A DNA stretch of 64,000 nucleotides from Acholeplasmataceae bacterium (GCA_030603805.1 JAUVXD010000002.1:231690-295689), one strand, 5' to 3'. Positions 43,239-54,179 are shown, numbered from the stretch's first letter. The notes: generated from the letters alone by a model not told the origin. A program made the numbers and translations.

Positions 43239-43593
43239 ATACGAATTCAATGATTGCCATCGGCGCAGCATCGCCACGTCTTGGCACAGTCTTGATGATT
43301 CTTGTGTAACCGCCTTGACGATCTTGATAGCGTGGTCCAAGTTCAGCAAAGAGTTTTTGAAGTGCAGTTTGCCCTTCTTTAACGTCTTCTAGGCGAACTG
43401 TTTCAGCAGCCTGTCTTCTTGAACTTAAGGAACCTTCTTTTGCTAAAGTGATCATCTTGTCAGCTAATTTCTTTAATTCCTTAGCCTTAGCTTCGGTTGT
43501 AACAATACGCTCATTAATGATGATATCTGTCACAAGGTCACGAAGCAAAGCTTTTCTTTGATCGCTCGTGCGTCTTAATCTGCTATAAGCCAT
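43237..43593 (-). CDS. rplQ: 50S ribosomal protein L17 (bL17)
   Basis: 118 residues, standard length. [23 protein letters not shown] and the C-terminal [25 protein letters not shown] are diagnostic. Last gene of the alpha operon, 3 bp after rpoA, with a terminator immediately behind. Confidence 0.98.
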   Translation of the reverse strand: MAYSRLRRTSDQRKALLRDLVTDIIINERIVTTEAKAKELKKLADKMITLAKEGSLSSRRQAAETVRLEDVKEGQTALQKLFAELGPRYQDRQGGYTRIIKTVPRRGDAAPMAIIEFV

Positions 43594-43596
43594 GAT

Positions 43597-44586
43597 TTAC
43601 TCCTTCTCTTCATCGTCTAAATGAAATTTTGAATCTTTGGTCGATGTGTTTTCGAATTCAAGACCATGTTCAGATAATTTTTCTTTAAGTTCTTTAAAGG
43701 ATTTTCTGCCTAGGCTTCTAAATCTCATCACATCTTCTTCGGTTAAACGAATGATTTGAGCAACTGTGTAAATACCTGAACGCTTCAAACTATTGAAAAG
43801 ACGTACAGACAAGTCGAGTTGTTCAATCTTCATTTCGAGTTTCTTGTTGGTTGGTTCTTCTTCTTGTTCATAAATAAAGTCTGTCGATGATGCTTGTTCG
43901 CTGATTTCAACGATGACGCTAAAGTAATCAATAAGCATCTTGGATGCTAAAGCGAGGGCTTCCTTCGCTTCGATTGCGCCATTAGTTTCAATATCAATCA
44001 TCAGTTCGTCTGCATCGCCTCTTGTCTTTTCAACATGGTAAGAGACACGGGTCACTGGTGTGTAAATGGAATCAATTGGAATGATGCTCTTTTCGTTTTT
44101 GCTGAAAATCTTATTTTTGTCAGCGTTGATGTAGCCGACACCACGACGGACAGTGACTTCCATTGAAAGTCTGCCTGTTTCAGAAAGATTTGCAATCACT
44201 TGGTCTGGGTTGATCACTTCAACACCATCGACATGATTGAAATCTGCTGCGGTGACTTTTCCAGCGCCAACAGCATATAATTCTAGTTTTTGTTCGAAAT
44301 CTGGTTCATTTGAATCAACCTTGAAAATTACTTTTTTCAAGTTTAAAACAATGCCCATGACATCTTCATAAACACCTTCGATGGTTGAGAACTCATGTTC
44401 AACACCATCAATTTTGATGTTCACAATGGCTGCACCTGGTAAAGATGAGAGTAAAACTCTTCTTAGTGCATTTCCGAGTGTAATTCCGTATCCACGTTCA
44501 AGTGGTTTGATCACAAAGCGACCTTTATTGCCGTCTATAGATACTTCTTCTACTGCGGTTGGTTTTTCAAACTTTAAGTCTTTCAC
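43597..44586 (-). CDS. rpoA: RNA polymerase alpha subunit
   Basis: 329 residues. The N-terminal dimerisation domain contains ERGYGITLGNALRRVLLSSLPGAAI, and the C-terminal DNA/activator-binding domain has the helix-hairpin-helix RFRSLGRKSFKELKEKL near residues 285-302. Normal length with an acidic C-terminal tail. Between rpsK and rplQ as in nearly all bacteria. Confidence 0.98.
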   Translation of the reverse strand: MKDLKFEKPTAVEEVSIDGNKGRFVIKPLERGYGITLGNALRRVLLSSLPGAAIVNIKIDGVEHEFSTIEGVYEDVMGIVLNLKKVIFKVDSNEPDFEQKLELYAVGAGKVTAADFNHVDGVEVINPDQVIANLSETGRLSMEVTVRRGVGYINADKNKIFSKNEKSIIPIDSIYTPVTRVSYHVEKTRGDADELMIDIETNGAIEAKEALALASKMLIDYFSVIVEISEQASSTDFIYEQEEEPTNKKLEMKIEQLDLSVRLFNSLKRSGIYTVAQIIRLTEEDVMRFRSLGRKSFKELKEKLSEHGLEFENTSTKDSKFHLDDEEKE

Positions 44587-44604
44587 AAGTTACCCTCCTT
44601 AAGA

Positions 44605-44991
44605 TTATCCACGTGGACGTTTAGGTGGTCTGCATCCATTGTGTGGTACTGGTGTTACGTCTCTAATTGCAGTGATTTCTAATCCAGCAGCTTGAAGCGA
44701 ACGAATCGCTGCTTCGCGACCTGGACCAGGTCCTTTAACAGAAACTTCGACCTTGATCATCCCATTTTCCATTGCTGCTTTTGCAACTGCTTCAGCAGTT
44801 AATTGTGCTGCAAATGGTGTAGACTTTCTGCTGCCCTTGTAGCCAAGTGCACCAGCACTACTCCATGCAATTGCATTGCCGTCGATATCTGTGATGGTAA
44901 CAATCGTGTTGTTAAATGTTGTGTGAATATGTGCAACTCCAAGGGGAATATTCTTTCTAACCTTACGTTTGGTTGTCTTTTTACGTGCCAT
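44605..44991 (-). CDS. rpsK: 30S ribosomal protein S11 (uS11)
   Basis: 128 residues. [13 protein letters not shown], the [19 protein letters not shown] segment and the Cys-containing end [10 protein letters not shown] are typical. Part of the platform of the small subunit; 14 bp after rpsM. Confidence 0.98.
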   Translation of the reverse strand: MARKKTTKRKVRKNIPLGVAHIHTTFNNTIVTITDIDGNAIAWSSAGALGYKGSRKSTPFAAQLTAEAVAKAAMENGMIKVEVSVKGPGPGREAAIRSLQAAGLEITAIRDVTPVPHNGCRPPKRPRG

Positions 44992-45005
44992 GATTTATTC
45001 CTCCC

Positions 45006-45371
45006 TTACTTCTTCTTACCGGCAATCGCCTTTGGTTTACCCTTACGTGTACGTGCGTTGTTACGCGTGTTTTGTCCACGAACTGGGAGTCCCTTACGAT
45101 GACGGATACCACGATAAGAACCGATTTCCATTAAACGTTTGATGTTTAATGTGACTTCACGGCGTAAATCACCTTCGGTGACATATTTACCGATTTCAGT
45201 GCGGATACGGTTAAGCTCATCTTCTGTCAATGCTTTAACGCGAGTTTCTTCGCTCACGTTAGCATCCTTTAAAATTTGTTTGGAAGTGGGTAGTCCAATT
45301 CCATATACATAAGTCAATGAAACCACGACGCGTTTGTCGCGTGGAATATCAACGCCTGCTATTCTTGCCAT
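45006..45371 (-). CDS. rpsM: 30S ribosomal protein S13 (uS13)
   Basis: 121 residues. The helix-two-turn-helix start [25 protein letters not shown] and [25 protein letters not shown] are diagnostic. Contacts the head of the 30S subunit and tRNA at the P site. Follows rpmJ by 12 bp. Confidence 0.98.
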   Translation of the reverse strand: MARIAGVDIPRDKRVVVSLTYVYGIGLPTSKQILKDANVSEETRVKALTEDELNRIRTEIGKYVTEGDLRREVTLNIKRLMEIGSYRGIRHRKGLPVRGQNTRNNARTRKGKPKAIAGKKK

Positions 45372-45383
45372 AGTTCCTCCTAA

Positions 45384-45500
45384 TTAACCTTGTCTTTGAT
45401 TATGTCTTTTATTTTTCTTATTGATGACGTAAACTTTGCCTTTACGTTTAACGATGATGTCGTCTTCGCTTCTTTTCTTTACTGATGCTCTAACTTTCAT
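45384..45500 (-). CDS. rpmJ: 50S ribosomal protein L36 (bL36), zinc-free form
   Basis: 38 residues ([14 protein letters not shown]...RHNQRQG), too short to stand out as a reading frame but clear between infA and rpsM, its usual place. The zinc ligands of the common form (C-x2-C...C...H) are absent: the first pair reads SEDD and the third ligand position is NKKN. So this is a C-minus type L36 that does not bind zinc. The ATG is at 45500-45498, with GGAGG upstream. Confidence 0.95.
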   Translation of the reverse strand: MKVRASVKKRSEDDIIVKRKGKVYVINKKNKRHNQRQG

Positions 45501-45514
45501 GTGTGTGCCTCCAT

Positions 45515-45736
45515 TTATTTGCGGCGATATGTGATGCGTCCGCGTGATAGATCGTATGGTGATAACTCTACAGTTACTTTATCACCAGGTAAAATGCGTA
45601 TGTTATTCATACGGATTTTACCAGAAACATGAGCCAATACAATATGGCCATTTTGTACCAGTTCAACCTTGAACTTGGTATTGGGTAATACTTCGATTAC
45701 CTTCGCTTCTACTTCGATTAAATCTTCTCTTGCCAT
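45515..45736 (-). CDS. infA: Translation initiation factor IF-1
   Basis: 73 residues, standard S1/OB-fold protein. [23 protein letters not shown] and [29 protein letters not shown] are diagnostic. Binds the 30S A site during initiation. 4 bp after map. Confidence 0.98.
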   Translation of the reverse strand: MAREDLIEVEAKVIEVLPNTKFKVELVQNGHIVLAHVSGKIRMNNIRILPGDKVTVELSPYDLSRGRITYRRK

Positions 45737-45740
45737 AGAC

Positions 45741-46499
45741 TCACTCCTTTTCGTGTTTGGTTAAGATGTCATATCCAGTTTCCGTAATGACTATCATGTG
45801 CTCAAAATGAGCAGATGGTTTTTTATCAACGGTTACGGTTGTCCAATTATCGCTTAATACCTTGACGCGCTTGGTTCCTAAGTTGATCATGGGTTCGACG
45901 CAAAACGTCATCCCAGGTTTTAAGATAGGCCCTTGATGTGGCTTACCAAAATTAGGAACATAAGGCTCTTCGTGAAGATCTCTACCAATACCATGACCGG
46001 TAAATTCCTCAACAATGCCATAGCCGTGTGGTTTCACAAAGGCTTCGATGGCGTAAGAAATATCTGAAACGTGATTGCCCGGTTTAGCTTGTTCCAATCC
46101 AATATAAAGAGACTTTTCTGTTATATCTAGAAGCTTTTCAATATCTGGAGAAACTTTGCCAACTGGGTATGTCGTTGCAGAATCTGCATGATAGCCCTTA
46201 TAATTGACACCAAAATCTAATGTAATAATGTCTCCTTCTTTCAGAATTTCTTTTGAGGAAGGAATACCGTGAACAACGACTTCATTGATTGAAGTACAAA
46301 TGGATCCTGGAAAGCCATGATAACCCTTGAAGGAGGGTACTGCTCCAAGACTTCTGATATAATCTTCGGCGAGCTGATCGAGCTGATGTGTCGATATGCC
46401 AGGTTTTACATGATTTTTTAACATGTTTCTTGTCAGATCTAAGATGCGTCCTGCTTCTCGCATCAGCTCAATTTCACGTTGACTCTTGATTTGAATCAA
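45741..46499 (-). CDS. map: Methionine aminopeptidase type I
   Basis: 252 residues. Metal ligands are visible in [17 protein letters not shown] (Asp, Asp), [13 protein letters not shown] (His), FCVEPM (Glu) and the final Glu before MIVIT-type end. It removes the initiator Met. The start codon is TTG (46499), overlapping the adk stop; AGGTGAG sits five to six bases upstream, and the encoded [16 protein letters not shown] is the expected N-terminus, so an ATG start further in is unlikely. Confidence 0.95.
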   Translation of the reverse strand: MIQIKSQREIELMREAGRILDLTRNMLKNHVKPGISTHQLDQLAEDYIRSLGAVPSFKGYHGFPGSICTSINEVVVHGIPSSKEILKEGDIITLDFGVNYKGYHADSATTYPVGKVSPDIEKLLDITEKSLYIGLEQAKPGNHVSDISYAIEAFVKPHGYGIVEEFTGHGIGRDLHEEPYVPNFGKPHQGPILKPGMTFCVEPMINLGTKRVKVLSDNWTTVTVDKKPSAHFEHMIVITETGYDILTKHEKE

Positions 46500-47146
46500 T
46501 TCATCTCACCTAAAACTTTCTTAATCGTTTGATCAACTTCTTGAATGGATTTTGTGCCATCCACATGAATAATTGATCCTTTTTCTTCGTAATAGCCGAT
46601 GACTGGAGCGGTTTGTTGATTGTAGATGCGAAGTCTTCTTTGAACCGTTTTTTCCATATCATCAACACGCTGTATCAGCATACCGCCATCAACATCACAG
46701 ATGTTTTCCACTTTAGGTGGTTTATTTTCTGTATGATAGACAGCGCCGCATACTTCGCATACTCTGCGTCCGCTAATTCGTTTGACGATGACTTCATCAG
46801 GTACAGAGAAATTAATCACTGCATCGAGTTTCCATCCAAACGAAATCAGCATTTCATCAAAGGCTTTTGCCTGATTGACGTTTCTAGGATATCCATCAAA
46901 GAGAAATCCTTTTTTCGCATCCGCATGTGATAATCTATGGCGAACAATTTCGTTAGTGATATCATCTGGTACAAGTTCACCACGATCAATAAACTCTTTA
47001 GCGATTTTACCAACCGTTGTTTTGTCTTTATAGAGTTCTCTAAATATATTGCCAGTAGATATATGGGGGATGTGATAATGCTTAACGAGTGATTCTGCTT
47101 CTGTGCCCTTGCCTGCACCAGGTGGGCCCATTAGAATAATTCGCAT
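46496..47146 (-). CDS. adk: Adenylate kinase
   Basis: 216 residues. P-loop GPPGAGKGT, LVPDDIT, and the LID domain with a C-x2-C...C-x2-D zinc site (CEVC ... CDVD), the Firmicutes zinc-containing form. Interconverts ATP+AMP and 2 ADP. The ATG at 47146 has GGAGG eight bases upstream; the one two codons earlier is too close to it. Between secY and map as in Bacillus. Confidence 0.97.
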   Translation of the reverse strand: MRIILMGPPGAGKGTEAESLVKHYHIPHISTGNIFRELYKDKTTVGKIAKEFIDRGELVPDDITNEIVRHRLSHADAKKGFLFDGYPRNVNQAKAFDEMLISFGWKLDAVINFSVPDEVIVKRISGRRVCEVCGAVYHTENKPPKVENICDVDGGMLIQRVDDMEKTVQRRLRIYNQQTAPVIGYYEEKGSIIHVDGTKSIQEVDQTIKKVLGEMN

Positions 47147-47161
47147 TTTCATATCCTCCGA

Positions 47162-48478
47162 TTACTTAAAGATGCCGCTATACTCTGATTGACTTGCGTC
47201 AGTTTCTACTTGTTGTGTGGTTTCGATGGCTACGCCGACGATAATCAGTAAGCTTGTACCCCCAAGCGTAATCGCTTGAGCTTCACTACCAGTAAATCCG
47301 AAGACGATGGATGTCAAAATAGGGAGTATCGCTAATGCAACAAGGTAGACAGTACCGATGACTGTAATCTTGAAGAGCAGCTTTGCAATAAAGTCTTTCG
47401 TTTCTTGGCCTGGGCGAATACCAGGTACATAAGCATTGGATTTTGATAAGTTGTCTGCAATCTTATCTGGGTTGATGGTAAGGAATGAATAGAAGAATGA
47501 GAAAACAACGATTAAAATCACATAGAGGATAAATCCGATAGGCTCTTGATAGTTGAAAATATTATTCAACCACGCAATAATGCCTGATTGTTGGTTTGCA
47601 TTAGGTGCAAACCCGACAACAGTGAGTGGAATCGATAAAATCGTTTGAGCGAAGATGACTGGAATAACCCCTGCACTGTTAATCTTCATTGGAATGTTGG
47701 AATCTGATTTACCTTGACGGTTCGCATATTGTACTGGAATCTTTCTGGTTGCAATCTGCATATAGACAACACCAAGTAAGATGCCAAAATATAATGTCAT
47801 GATAATCACGAAGAAGACAATGTCCCATCCGCCGCTACCATTGGTAATGTATTTGGTCCACAACGTGGTCCACATCGCTGGTAAGCTGGTGACGATACCG
47901 GCAACAATCAACATCGATGTCCCGTTTCCAACACCTTTTTTAGTAATCAAATCACCAAGCCAAATCGCAAGTGCCGTACCACCTGTCATGACTAAAGCCA
48001 TGTAGATGTAATAGACATATCTGTAACGTTCAACGTCTGCAGCTTCAAGACTTGGAATCAAGACGCTACCATTGATACTGATACCGATAATTAATGCAAA
48101 TGACTGAATGAATGCTAAACCGATTGCAAGATATCTTGTAATCTGGTTAAGTTTGGACTTACCAGTTTCACCTTGTTCACTCCACTCTTTAAATTGTGGG
48201 ATGACCATTTGTAATAACTGGATGGCAATGGACGCCGTAATATAAGGCGAAATACCGAGAGCCATGATAGAAAATCTTTCGAGCGCCTGGCCACTGAAAT
48301 TATTCAGAATGGCAACAAAGCTTCCGCTAGCTTCCATAAATTGGACGATAGCGCGGGTGTCGAAAAGTGGGACGGTAATATGACTAGCAATTCTAACGAC
48401 TAACAGGATACCTAATGTAAATGCTAATCTCAGCATTACAGTTTTGTTACTTAGAATTCGTTTTATACGCAACCACAC
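47162..48478 (-). CDS. secY: Preprotein translocase SecY
   Basis: 438 residues, ten transmembrane segments. Conserved parts include TLGILLVVRIASHITVP, LGISPYITASIAIQLLQM and YVPGIRPGQETKDF. Central channel of the Sec export machinery. Starts 1 bp after rplO, its usual neighbour. Confidence 0.98.
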   Translation of the reverse strand: MWLRIKRILSNKTVMLRLAFTLGILLVVRIASHITVPLFDTRAIVQFMEASGSFVAILNNFSGQALERFSIMALGISPYITASIAIQLLQMVIPQFKEWSEQGETGKSKLNQITRYLAIGLAFIQSFALIIGISINGSVLIPSLEAADVERYRYVYYIYMALVMTGGTALAIWLGDLITKKGVGNGTSMLIVAGIVTSLPAMWTTLWTKYITNGSGGWDIVFFVIIMTLYFGILLGVVYMQIATRKIPVQYANRQGKSDSNIPMKINSAGVIPVIFAQTILSIPLTVVGFAPNANQQSGIIAWLNNIFNYQEPIGFILYVILIVVFSFFYSFLTINPDKIADNLSKSNAYVPGIRPGQETKDFIAKLLFKITVIGTVYLVALAILPILTSIVFGFTGSEAQAITLGGTSLLIIVGVAIETTQQVETDASQSEYSGIFK

Positions 48479-48479
48479 T

Positions 48480-48917
48480 TTAAATCACCTCTACTGTTCC
48501 ACCGACTTTGACAATTGCTGCCTCAGCAGCCTTTGAGAAGACGTTAGCTTTGACAGTGAGTTTCTTCTCTAAAGTTCCGTTAGCAAGTACTTTGACGCCT
48601 GACTTCAATACTTTGATGACATTGCGTGCAACAAGGACTTCTGGAGTGACAACTTCGCCTTCATTAAACTGATTGAGATCAGCTAAATTAACGATAGCGT
48701 ATTCTTTGCGGTTAATGTTTTTAAATCCTCTTTTAGGAATTCTTTGGAATAAAGGGAGCTGTCCGCCTTCAAATCCTGGGCGTGGACCGCCACCAGAACG
48801 TGCGAGTTGTCCTTTATTACCTTTACCAGAGGTCTTACCGGTGCCACTACCTGGACCTCTGCCAATACGCTTACGGTTCTTTCTGGCACCTTCAACAGGT
48901 CTTAAATCATTTAACAT
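48480..48917 (-). CDS. rplO: 50S ribosomal protein L15 (uL15)
   Basis: 145 residues. Glycine-rich basic N-terminus [22 protein letters not shown] and [19 protein letters not shown] are diagnostic. Follows rpmD by 12 bp. Confidence 0.98.
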   Translation of the reverse strand: MLNDLRPVEGARKNRKRIGRGPGSGTGKTSGKGNKGQLARSGGGPRPGFEGGQLPLFQRIPKRGFKNINRKEYAIVNLADLNQFNEGEVVTPEVLVARNVIKVLKSGVKVLANGTLEKKLTVKANVFSKAAEAAIVKVGGTVEVI

Positions 48918-48929
48918 GGGTAATACCTC

Positions 48930-49109
48930 CTACTCTACTTCTTGAACGCTAACCAAGTGGGAGATCGTGCTGATCATGCCGTTAATGGCATCATTAGCCT
49001 CTTTTACCACAACTTGGTTGACTTTTCTTAATCCGAGTGCATGTGCTGTTTTAATTTGATTTGGCTTGCGGCCAATTAAGCTTTTCTTTAATGTGACTTG
49101 TAGTTTCAT
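48930..49109 (-). CDS. rpmD: 50S ribosomal protein L30 (uL30)
   Basis: 59 residues ([21 protein letters not shown]...), a gene too short to be picked easily but clear between rpsE and rplO. The KxSLIGR and [11 protein letters not shown] motifs are typical of bacterial L30. Its ATG overlaps the rpsE stop (TAATG). Confidence 0.96.
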   Translation of the reverse strand: MKLQVTLKKSLIGRKPNQIKTAHALGLRKVNQVVVKEANDAINGMISTISHLVSVQEVE

Positions 49110-49624
49110 TAGATAAGCTCCGATACATCAACGCCACGTAGTTTAGCAACTTGTTCTGCTGTTCTGAGTTGTTTTAAGCCAGCAAATGTTGCACGAACCA
49201 TGTTGATTGGCGTGCTTGATCCAATAGACTTGGATAAGATGTCATGAACACCAGCAAGTTCCAGTACAGCACGAACGGAACCCCCAGCGATAATACCTGT
49301 ACCTTCTGAAGCAGGCTTTAAGAATACTTGACCTGCACCATACACGCCAGTAATTGCATGTGGAATGGTATTATTGACAATCGGAATGGTAATCATATTT
49401 GATTTTGCATCTTCAACAGCTTTTTTAATTGCATCAGGTACTTCGGCTGCTTTTCCAGAACCGAAACCAACTTGACCTTGCTTATTGCCGATAACAACTA
49501 AGGCAGCGAAACGGAAACGACGTCCACCCTTAACAACTTTGGTTACACGGTTAATGGCAACGACACGTTCTTCGAACTGGTTTTCGACTTGCTCTTCTTG
49601 AGTGTTAAATCTTTCTCTAGCCAT
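49109..49624 (-). CDS. rpsE: 30S ribosomal protein S5 (uS5)
   Basis: 171 residues. [26 protein letters not shown] and [29 protein letters not shown] are diagnostic; dsRNA-binding N-terminal domain and ribosomal S5 fold C-terminal domain. Contributes to decoding accuracy. 14 bp after rplR. Confidence 0.98.
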   Translation of the reverse strand: MARERFNTQEEQVENQFEERVVAINRVTKVVKGGRRFRFAALVVIGNKQGQVGFGSGKAAEVPDAIKKAVEDAKSNMITIPIVNNTIPHAITGVYGAGQVFLKPASEGTGIIAGGSVRAVLELAGVHDILSKSIGSSTPINMVRATFAGLKQLRTAEQVAKLRGVDVSELI

Positions 49625-49638
49625 ATTCGTTCTCCTCC

Positions 49639-49992
49639 TTAGAATTGTAATCCTGCTTCACGTGCAGCATCAGCGAAAGCTTTAATCTTACCGTGGTATA
49701 AATAACCACCGCGATCGAAGACTACGGATACAACACCTTTTGCAAGCGCCTTTTCGGCGATTAATTTGCCAACTGCCTTAGCAGATTCAATATTTGAACC
49801 TTTAAGACCTAGTTCTTGACTGCGAGCACTGATGAGCGTTGTTTGCTTTTCATCATCAATAATTTGAGCGTAGATAGCAGTATTCGAACGATAGATGGAT
49901 AATCTTGGACGTTCAGTTGTGCCATCAACGATTTTTCTGATGCGCAGATGACGCTTTTGTCTAGTGACATTCTTAGATAATTTTTTAATCAT
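49639..49992 (-). CDS. rplR: 50S ribosomal protein L18 (uL18)
   Basis: 117 residues. [18 protein letters not shown] and [28 protein letters not shown] are diagnostic. Binds 5S rRNA, whose gene lies at the end of this window. Confidence 0.98.
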   Translation of the reverse strand: MIKKLSKNVTRQKRHLRIRKIVDGTTERPRLSIYRSNTAIYAQIIDDEKQTTLISARSQELGLKGSNIESAKAVGKLIAEKALAKGVVSVVFDRGGYLYHGKIKAFADAAREAGLQF

Positions 49993-50006
49993 AGCGATGT
50001 CCTCCC

Positions 50007-50546
50007 TTACTTAGCAGTCTTTCCAGCTTTACGTGGAACGTATTCATCAACATAACGAATACCTTTACCAAGGTAAGGTTCTGGTTTTCTAAAGCTTCTG
50101 ATCTTCGCTGAGAATTCTCCGACAAGTTGCTTGTCAGCGCCTTCAACAATGATGTCCGTGTTCTTTGGAATTGTAACCGTTAAACCTGCTGGAATCTCTA
50201 ACTCAATTGGGTGTGAATAACCCAAACTTAAATTCACGATTTTGCCTTGAAGTGTTGCTCTATAACCAACACCGCGAATTTCTAATTGTTTTTTAAATCC
50301 TGTTGATACACCAGTGATCATATTTGCTAATAAAGCACGTGTAGTTCCATGGATTTTTCTTGTGAAAATTTCATTATTTGGACGGCTAATGGTAATTTCA
50401 TTGCCTTCCATTTTGATATCTAACATTTCATTGAATTGGAATTCAAGTTGTCCTTTTGGGCCTTTAACTACAGCGTAGTTTTCTGGGCTAATGGTGACGG
50501 TAACACCAGCAGGAATTCCAATCACTTTATTACCTATACGTGACAT
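50007..50546 (-). CDS. rplF: 50S ribosomal protein L6 (uL6)
   Basis: 179 residues. [17 protein letters not shown] start and the C-terminal [24 protein letters not shown] are diagnostic of L6, which sits near the factor-binding site of the 50S subunit. Confidence 0.98.
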   Translation of the reverse strand: MSRIGNKVIGIPAGVTVTISPENYAVVKGPKGQLEFQFNEMLDIKMEGNEITISRPNNEIFTRKIHGTTRALLANMITGVSTGFKKQLEIRGVGYRATLQGKIVNLSLGYSHPIELEIPAGLTVTIPKNTDIIVEGADKQLVGEFSAKIRSFRKPEPYLGKGIRYVDEYVPRKAGKTAK

Positions 50547-50561
50547 AATTTCCTCCTTATA

Positions 50562-50960
50562 TTACCATACATAGGCGAGCACTTCGCCGCCAACTTGAGC
50601 CATACGCGCTTCTCTGTCAGTCATAATGCCTCTAGAAGTTGAAATTAATGCAACTCCGAGACCATTGAGAACCTTTGGAAGGTTTTCTACTGAAGCGTAA
50701 ACACGAAGACCTGGTTTCGATATCCTCTTTAAGCCCTTGATGACACGTTCTTTAGTGTTCGTGTACTTCAAGACGACTACAATTTTGCCTTGTGGACCAT
50801 CTTTTACTACTGAGTAGTCAACGATGAACCCTTCTTTCTTAAGAACTGCTAAAATGTCAGCCTTAAGACGTGAAGCGGGCATTTCTACTTTTTCATGACG
50901 CATTTTATTTGCGTTACGAATACGCGTCAGCATATCCGCAATTGGATCAGTCATAACCAT
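50562..50960 (-). CDS. rpsH: 30S ribosomal protein S8 (uS8)
   Basis: 132 residues. [16 protein letters not shown] start and the [26 protein letters not shown] end are diagnostic. GGAGG is seven bases before the first ATG; an ATG two codons later would give the more usual MTDP start, so the exact N-terminus is slightly open. Confidence 0.98.
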   Translation of the reverse strand: MVMTDPIADMLTRIRNANKMRHEKVEMPASRLKADILAVLKKEGFIVDYSVVKDGPQGKIVVVLKYTNTKERVIKGLKRISKPGLRVYASVENLPKVLNGLGVALISTSRGIMTDREARMAQVGGEVLAYVW

Positions 50961-50975
50961 GTTTCTTCCTCCTAA

Positions 50976-51245
50976 TTACCAGCTTGCTTTTTTCACGCCT
51001 GGAAGTTCACCTTTGTGAGCCATCTCACGGAACTTCAGACGAGACAAGCCAAACTTGCGCATATAGCCGCGTGGACGACCATCGATTGAATCGCGATTTC
51101 TAATTCGTGTTGCAGATGCATTTCTTGGAAGCTTAGCTAAAGCAGCGTAATCGCCTTTTTCTCTTAATGCAGCAACTTTTTCACGATAGCGTTCGACGAT
51201 GACCTTACGTTGTTCATTTTTAATGATCTTTGATTTTTTAGCCAT
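50976..51245 (-). CDS. rpsN: 30S ribosomal protein S14 (uS14), long zinc-free form
   Basis: 89 residues. [39 protein letters not shown] is typical of S14. It is the long type without the C-x2-C...C-x2-C zinc site of the short 61-residue form. It occupies the standard spc-operon slot between rplE and rpsH. Confidence 0.98.
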   Translation of the reverse strand: MAKKSKIIKNEQRKVIVERYREKVAALREKGDYAALAKLPRNASATRIRNRDSIDGRPRGYMRKFGLSRLKFREMAHKGELPGVKKASW

Positions 51246-51256
51246 AATACGCCTCC

Positions 51257-51796
51257 TTACTTCTTGAACGGCATGCCAAGTTGAGACAGCAATGCGCGTC
51301 CTTCTTGGTCAGTTTTAGCCGTTGTTACAATAACAATGTCCATACCACGAACTTTTTTAACTTTGTCTAAGCTGATTTCTGGGAAAATGATTTGTTCCTT
51401 GATACCAACGGTGTAGTTACCGCGGCCATCAAATGAATTTGCAGAAATCCCTCTGAAGTCACGTACACGTGGTAAAGCAATTGAAATTAACTTGTCGAGG
51501 AAGTACCACATTCTATCGCCACGAAGGGTTACCTTCGCTCCGATTGCCATGCCTTCTCTCAATTTAAAGTTAGAAATGGAATTCTTAGCTTTGGTGACTA
51601 ATGGCTTTTGGCCAGTAATTGCTCTTAACTCTTCCACAGCATCATCTAAGACCTTTGGATTGAAAACAGCATCACCAATACCCATATTCACAACAATTTT
51701 TTCGATTCTTGGCACTTGCATCACTGTGGTGTAATTGAATGCCTTAACGAGTTCGGGTTTGACAACATTTTCGTATCTTTCTTTAATTGCGCTCAT
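51257..51796 (-). CDS. rplE: 50S ribosomal protein L5 (uL5)
   Basis: 179 residues. [48 protein letters not shown] and [24 protein letters not shown] are diagnostic. Binds 5S rRNA and contacts P-site tRNA. Confidence 0.98.
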   Translation of the reverse strand: MSAIKERYENVVKPELVKAFNYTTVMQVPRIEKIVVNMGIGDAVFNPKVLDDAVEELRAITGQKPLVTKAKNSISNFKLREGMAIGAKVTLRGDRMWYFLDKLISIALPRVRDFRGISANSFDGRGNYTVGIKEQIIFPEISLDKVKKVRGMDIVIVTTAKTDQEGRALLSQLGMPFKK

Positions 51797-51808
51797 TGTT
51801 CAAACTCC

Positions 51809-52150
51809 TTATTTATCAAGGCTTTCGCCTGATTTTTTAGCGTAACGCACTTTTTTGCCATCGACTTCACGGTAGCCAACGCGAGTTGGTTTTCCAGTCT
51901 TTGGGTCAACGATTGCTACGTTAGACACATGGATAGGTGCTTCTTTTTCAACAATGCCACCTTTATCATTTGCCTGTGTTGGTCTTTGGTGCTTCTTAAC
52001 AATATTCACACCTTCAACAAGGACACGGTCAGTTTTTGGATAAACTTTGATAACGCGACCTGTCTTGCGTGTTTTATTTCCTTTTTTGTCAGTTACAATT
52101 TGATCGCGTCCAGCAATGATTGCAACTGTGTCTCCAGCTTTAATGTACAT
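51809..52150 (-). CDS. rplX: 50S ribosomal protein L24 (uL24)
   Basis: 113 residues. KOW-type N-terminus [14 protein letters not shown] and [34 protein letters not shown] are diagnostic. Assembly-initiating protein of the 50S subunit. Confidence 0.98.
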   Translation of the reverse strand: MYIKAGDTVAIIAGRDQIVTDKKGNKTRKTGRVIKVYPKTDRVLVEGVNIVKKHQRPTQANDKGGIVEKEAPIHVSNVAIVDPKTGKPTRVGYREVDGKKVRYAKKSGESLDK

Positions 52151-52163
52151 AGACGAGACCTCC

Positions 52164-52532
52164 TTATAATACTTCTGGAGCTAGGGAAACGATCTTCATG
52201 AAGTTCTTTTCTCTTAACTCTCTTGCCACTGGTCCGAAAATACGGGTACCACGTGGGTTCAAATCTTCTTTGATAATGACTGCTGCATTTTCATCAAATT
52301 TGATGTATGAGCCGTCTGGACGACGAAGTCCGGAAACTGTACGTACGATGACTGCTTTGACAACATCACCTTTTTTAACCATACCGGCTGGTGATGCTTT
52401 TTTAACAGTAACAACGACGATATCACCGATATTAGCATAACGACGACGGGTTCCGCCTAAAACTTTAATGACAAGGACTTCTTTAGCGCCACTGTTATCA
52501 GCAACAACTAATCTACTTTCTTGTTGAATCAT
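52164..52532 (-). CDS. rplN: 50S ribosomal protein L14 (uL14)
   Basis: 122 residues. [27 protein letters not shown] start and [18 protein letters not shown] end are diagnostic; forms part of the inter-subunit bridge. Confidence 0.99.
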   Translation of the reverse strand: MIQQESRLVVADNSGAKEVLVIKVLGGTRRRYANIGDIVVVTVKKASPAGMVKKGDVVKAVIVRTVSGLRRPDGSYIKFDENAAVIIKEDLNPRGTRIFGPVARELREKNFMKIVSLAPEVL

Positions 52533-52545
52533 ATCCGTTTCCTCC

Positions 52546-52806
52546 TTATACTAAATCGGCCTTAGCAACAACTTCAAGGAGACGGAATCTCTTTGTTTTG
52601 GATAGCGGTCTAGTTTCCATAATGGTTACTGTGTCGCCGATGCCTGCTAAGCCTTCTTCATCATGTGCATGAAATTTCTTCGATACCTTTACACGTTTGC
52701 CGTATAAAGGAGACTTCTTGTATGTGTCAACAACCACGGTAATCGTTTTATCCATTTTGTCAGATACAACTGTTCCCGTATAAACTTTTCTATTATTACG
52801 TTCCAT
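52546..52806 (-). CDS. rpsQ: 30S ribosomal protein S17 (uS17)
   Basis: 86 residues. [36 protein letters not shown] is diagnostic. The ATG at 52806 has AAGGAGG upstream; a longer in-frame extension would overlap rpmC and lacks its own ribosome-binding site. Confidence 0.97.
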   Translation of the reverse strand: MERNNRKVYTGTVVSDKMDKTITVVVDTYKKSPLYGKRVKVSKKFHAHDEEGLAGIGDTVTIMETRPLSKTKRFRLLEVVAKADLV

Positions 52807-52816
52807 GGTATCCTCC

Positions 52817-53005
52817 TTATCTAGCACGTTCACTGATGATTGTCTTCATTTGTGCAATCGTCTTCTTAACTTGACTAATACGAGCCGTATTTTCAAGCTG
52901 TCCTACTGCAAGTTGAAAGCGCAGGTTGAATAATTCAGCTTTAAGTTCGACTATTCTTTTTTCTAAATCAGTAGTGCTGATTTTTCTAATTTCTACAGCT
53001 TTCAC
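52817..53005 (-). CDS. rpmC: 50S ribosomal protein L29 (uL29)
   Basis: 62 residues. [43 protein letters not shown] is the two-helix L29 pattern near the peptide exit tunnel. Overlaps rplP by 4 bp. Confidence 0.98.
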   Translation of the reverse strand: MKAVEIRKISTTDLEKRIVELKAELFNLRFQLAVGQLENTARISQVKKTIAQMKTIISERAR

Positions 53006-53418
53006 GCTTGCTCACCTCTTTTAACAATTTTTGTCTTAATAGGCAATTTGTGTGATGCTAAACGGAGTGCTTCTTTAGCGATTTCTTCAGAAACCCCGTT
53101 AATTTCAAACATGACTTTACCTTCTTTGACAACCGCTACCCAGTGGTCAGGAGCACCTTTACCGGAACCCATGCGCACTTCGAGTGGCTTCTTAGTTTTT
53201 GCTAAGTGTGGGAAGATATTGATCCATACTTTCCCAAGTCTCTTCATATGTCTTGTCATCGCGATACGAGCCGCTTCGATTTGACGGTTTGTAACCCATG
53301 CACCTTCTTGAGCTATTAATGCATATTCTCCATTGAGAATTTCATTTCTACCTTTTGCAAGGCCTTCATAGCTGACACGGTGAGGGCGACGGAATTTTGT
53401 TCTTTTAGGCATTAACAT
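53002..53418 (-). CDS. rplP: 50S ribosomal protein L16 (uL16)
   Basis: 138 residues. [21 protein letters not shown] and [24 protein letters not shown] are diagnostic; sits near the A site. The first ATG has GGAGG at nine bases; the canonical MPKRTK start is two codons downstream. Confidence 0.98.
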   Translation of the reverse strand: MLMPKRTKFRRPHRVSYEGLAKGRNEILNGEYALIAQEGAWVTNRQIEAARIAMTRHMKRLGKVWINIFPHLAKTKKPLEVRMGSGKGAPDHWVAVVKEGKVMFEINGVSEEIAKEALRLASHKLPIKTKIVKRGEQA

Positions 53419-53420
53419 GA

Positions 53421-54167
53421 TTATTTGCCTCCCTTGTTGTCGCGATTGTTACGTCTTGGCTTGTTGTTTTCTTGACGTGGTGCTCTTTCATCTTGCTTTC
53501 TTAAGTTTTCTTCACGAGTTTGTCCTGGAAGAACTTCGCCATTATAAATCCAAACCTTAACGCCAAGTACGCCGTAAGTGGTTTGTGCTTCAGCTGTTGC
53601 ATAGTCAATGTCCGCACGAAGTGTATGTAGAGGTACTTGACCTTCAGAATAACCTTCGCTTCTTGCGATTTCTGCGCCACCAAGGCGACCAGAAACTAAG
53701 GTCTTAACACCTTTTGCTCCTGATTTGAGTGCACGTTGCATCGCAATCTTTTGAACACGTCTGAAGGATGCACGATTTTCTAATTGTTCAGCAATACTTT
53801 GAGCAACTAGAGTTGCAACTCTTTCAGGGCGTTTGACTTCAACAACGTTGAAGACGATTTCTTTGTTGGTTAATTTTTCTAATGCTTCAACAGCTTTTTT
53901 CTTTGTTTCAGCATCTCTACCAATCACGATACCTGGCTTAGCAGTGTGAAGTGTGATTTTAACACGATCTTTACCGCCTTTACCCTTTACGCGTTCAATT
54001 TCAATATGTGAAACAGCTGCTTTTTTGTAGTATTCATTTAAGTAACTACGGATAGATGCATCTTCTTTTACGAGTGTTGGTACTGCTGTTTTTTCAGCAT
54101 ACCATTTAGAATCCCATGTACGAATGATGCCGAGGCGCATACCAATTGGATTAACTTTTTGTCCCAT
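53421..54167 (-). CDS. rpsC: 30S ribosomal protein S3 (uS3)
   Basis: 248 residues. [24 protein letters not shown] start, a KH domain with [24 protein letters not shown], and [34 protein letters not shown] C-terminal domain. The last ~25 residues are a basic Asn/Arg-rich tail. Part of the mRNA entry tunnel. Confidence 0.98.
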   Translation of the reverse strand: MGQKVNPIGMRLGIIRTWDSKWYAEKTAVPTLVKEDASIRSYLNEYYKKAAVSHIEIERVKGKGGKDRVKITLHTAKPGIVIGRDAETKKKAVEALEKLTNKEIVFNVVEVKRPERVATLVAQSIAEQLENRASFRRVQKIAMQRALKSGAKGVKTLVSGRLGGAEIARSEGYSEGQVPLHTLRADIDYATAEAQTTYGVLGVKVWIYNGEVLPGQTREENLRKQDERAPRQENNKPRRNNRDNKGGK

Positions 54168-54179
54168 GTCTATTCACCT

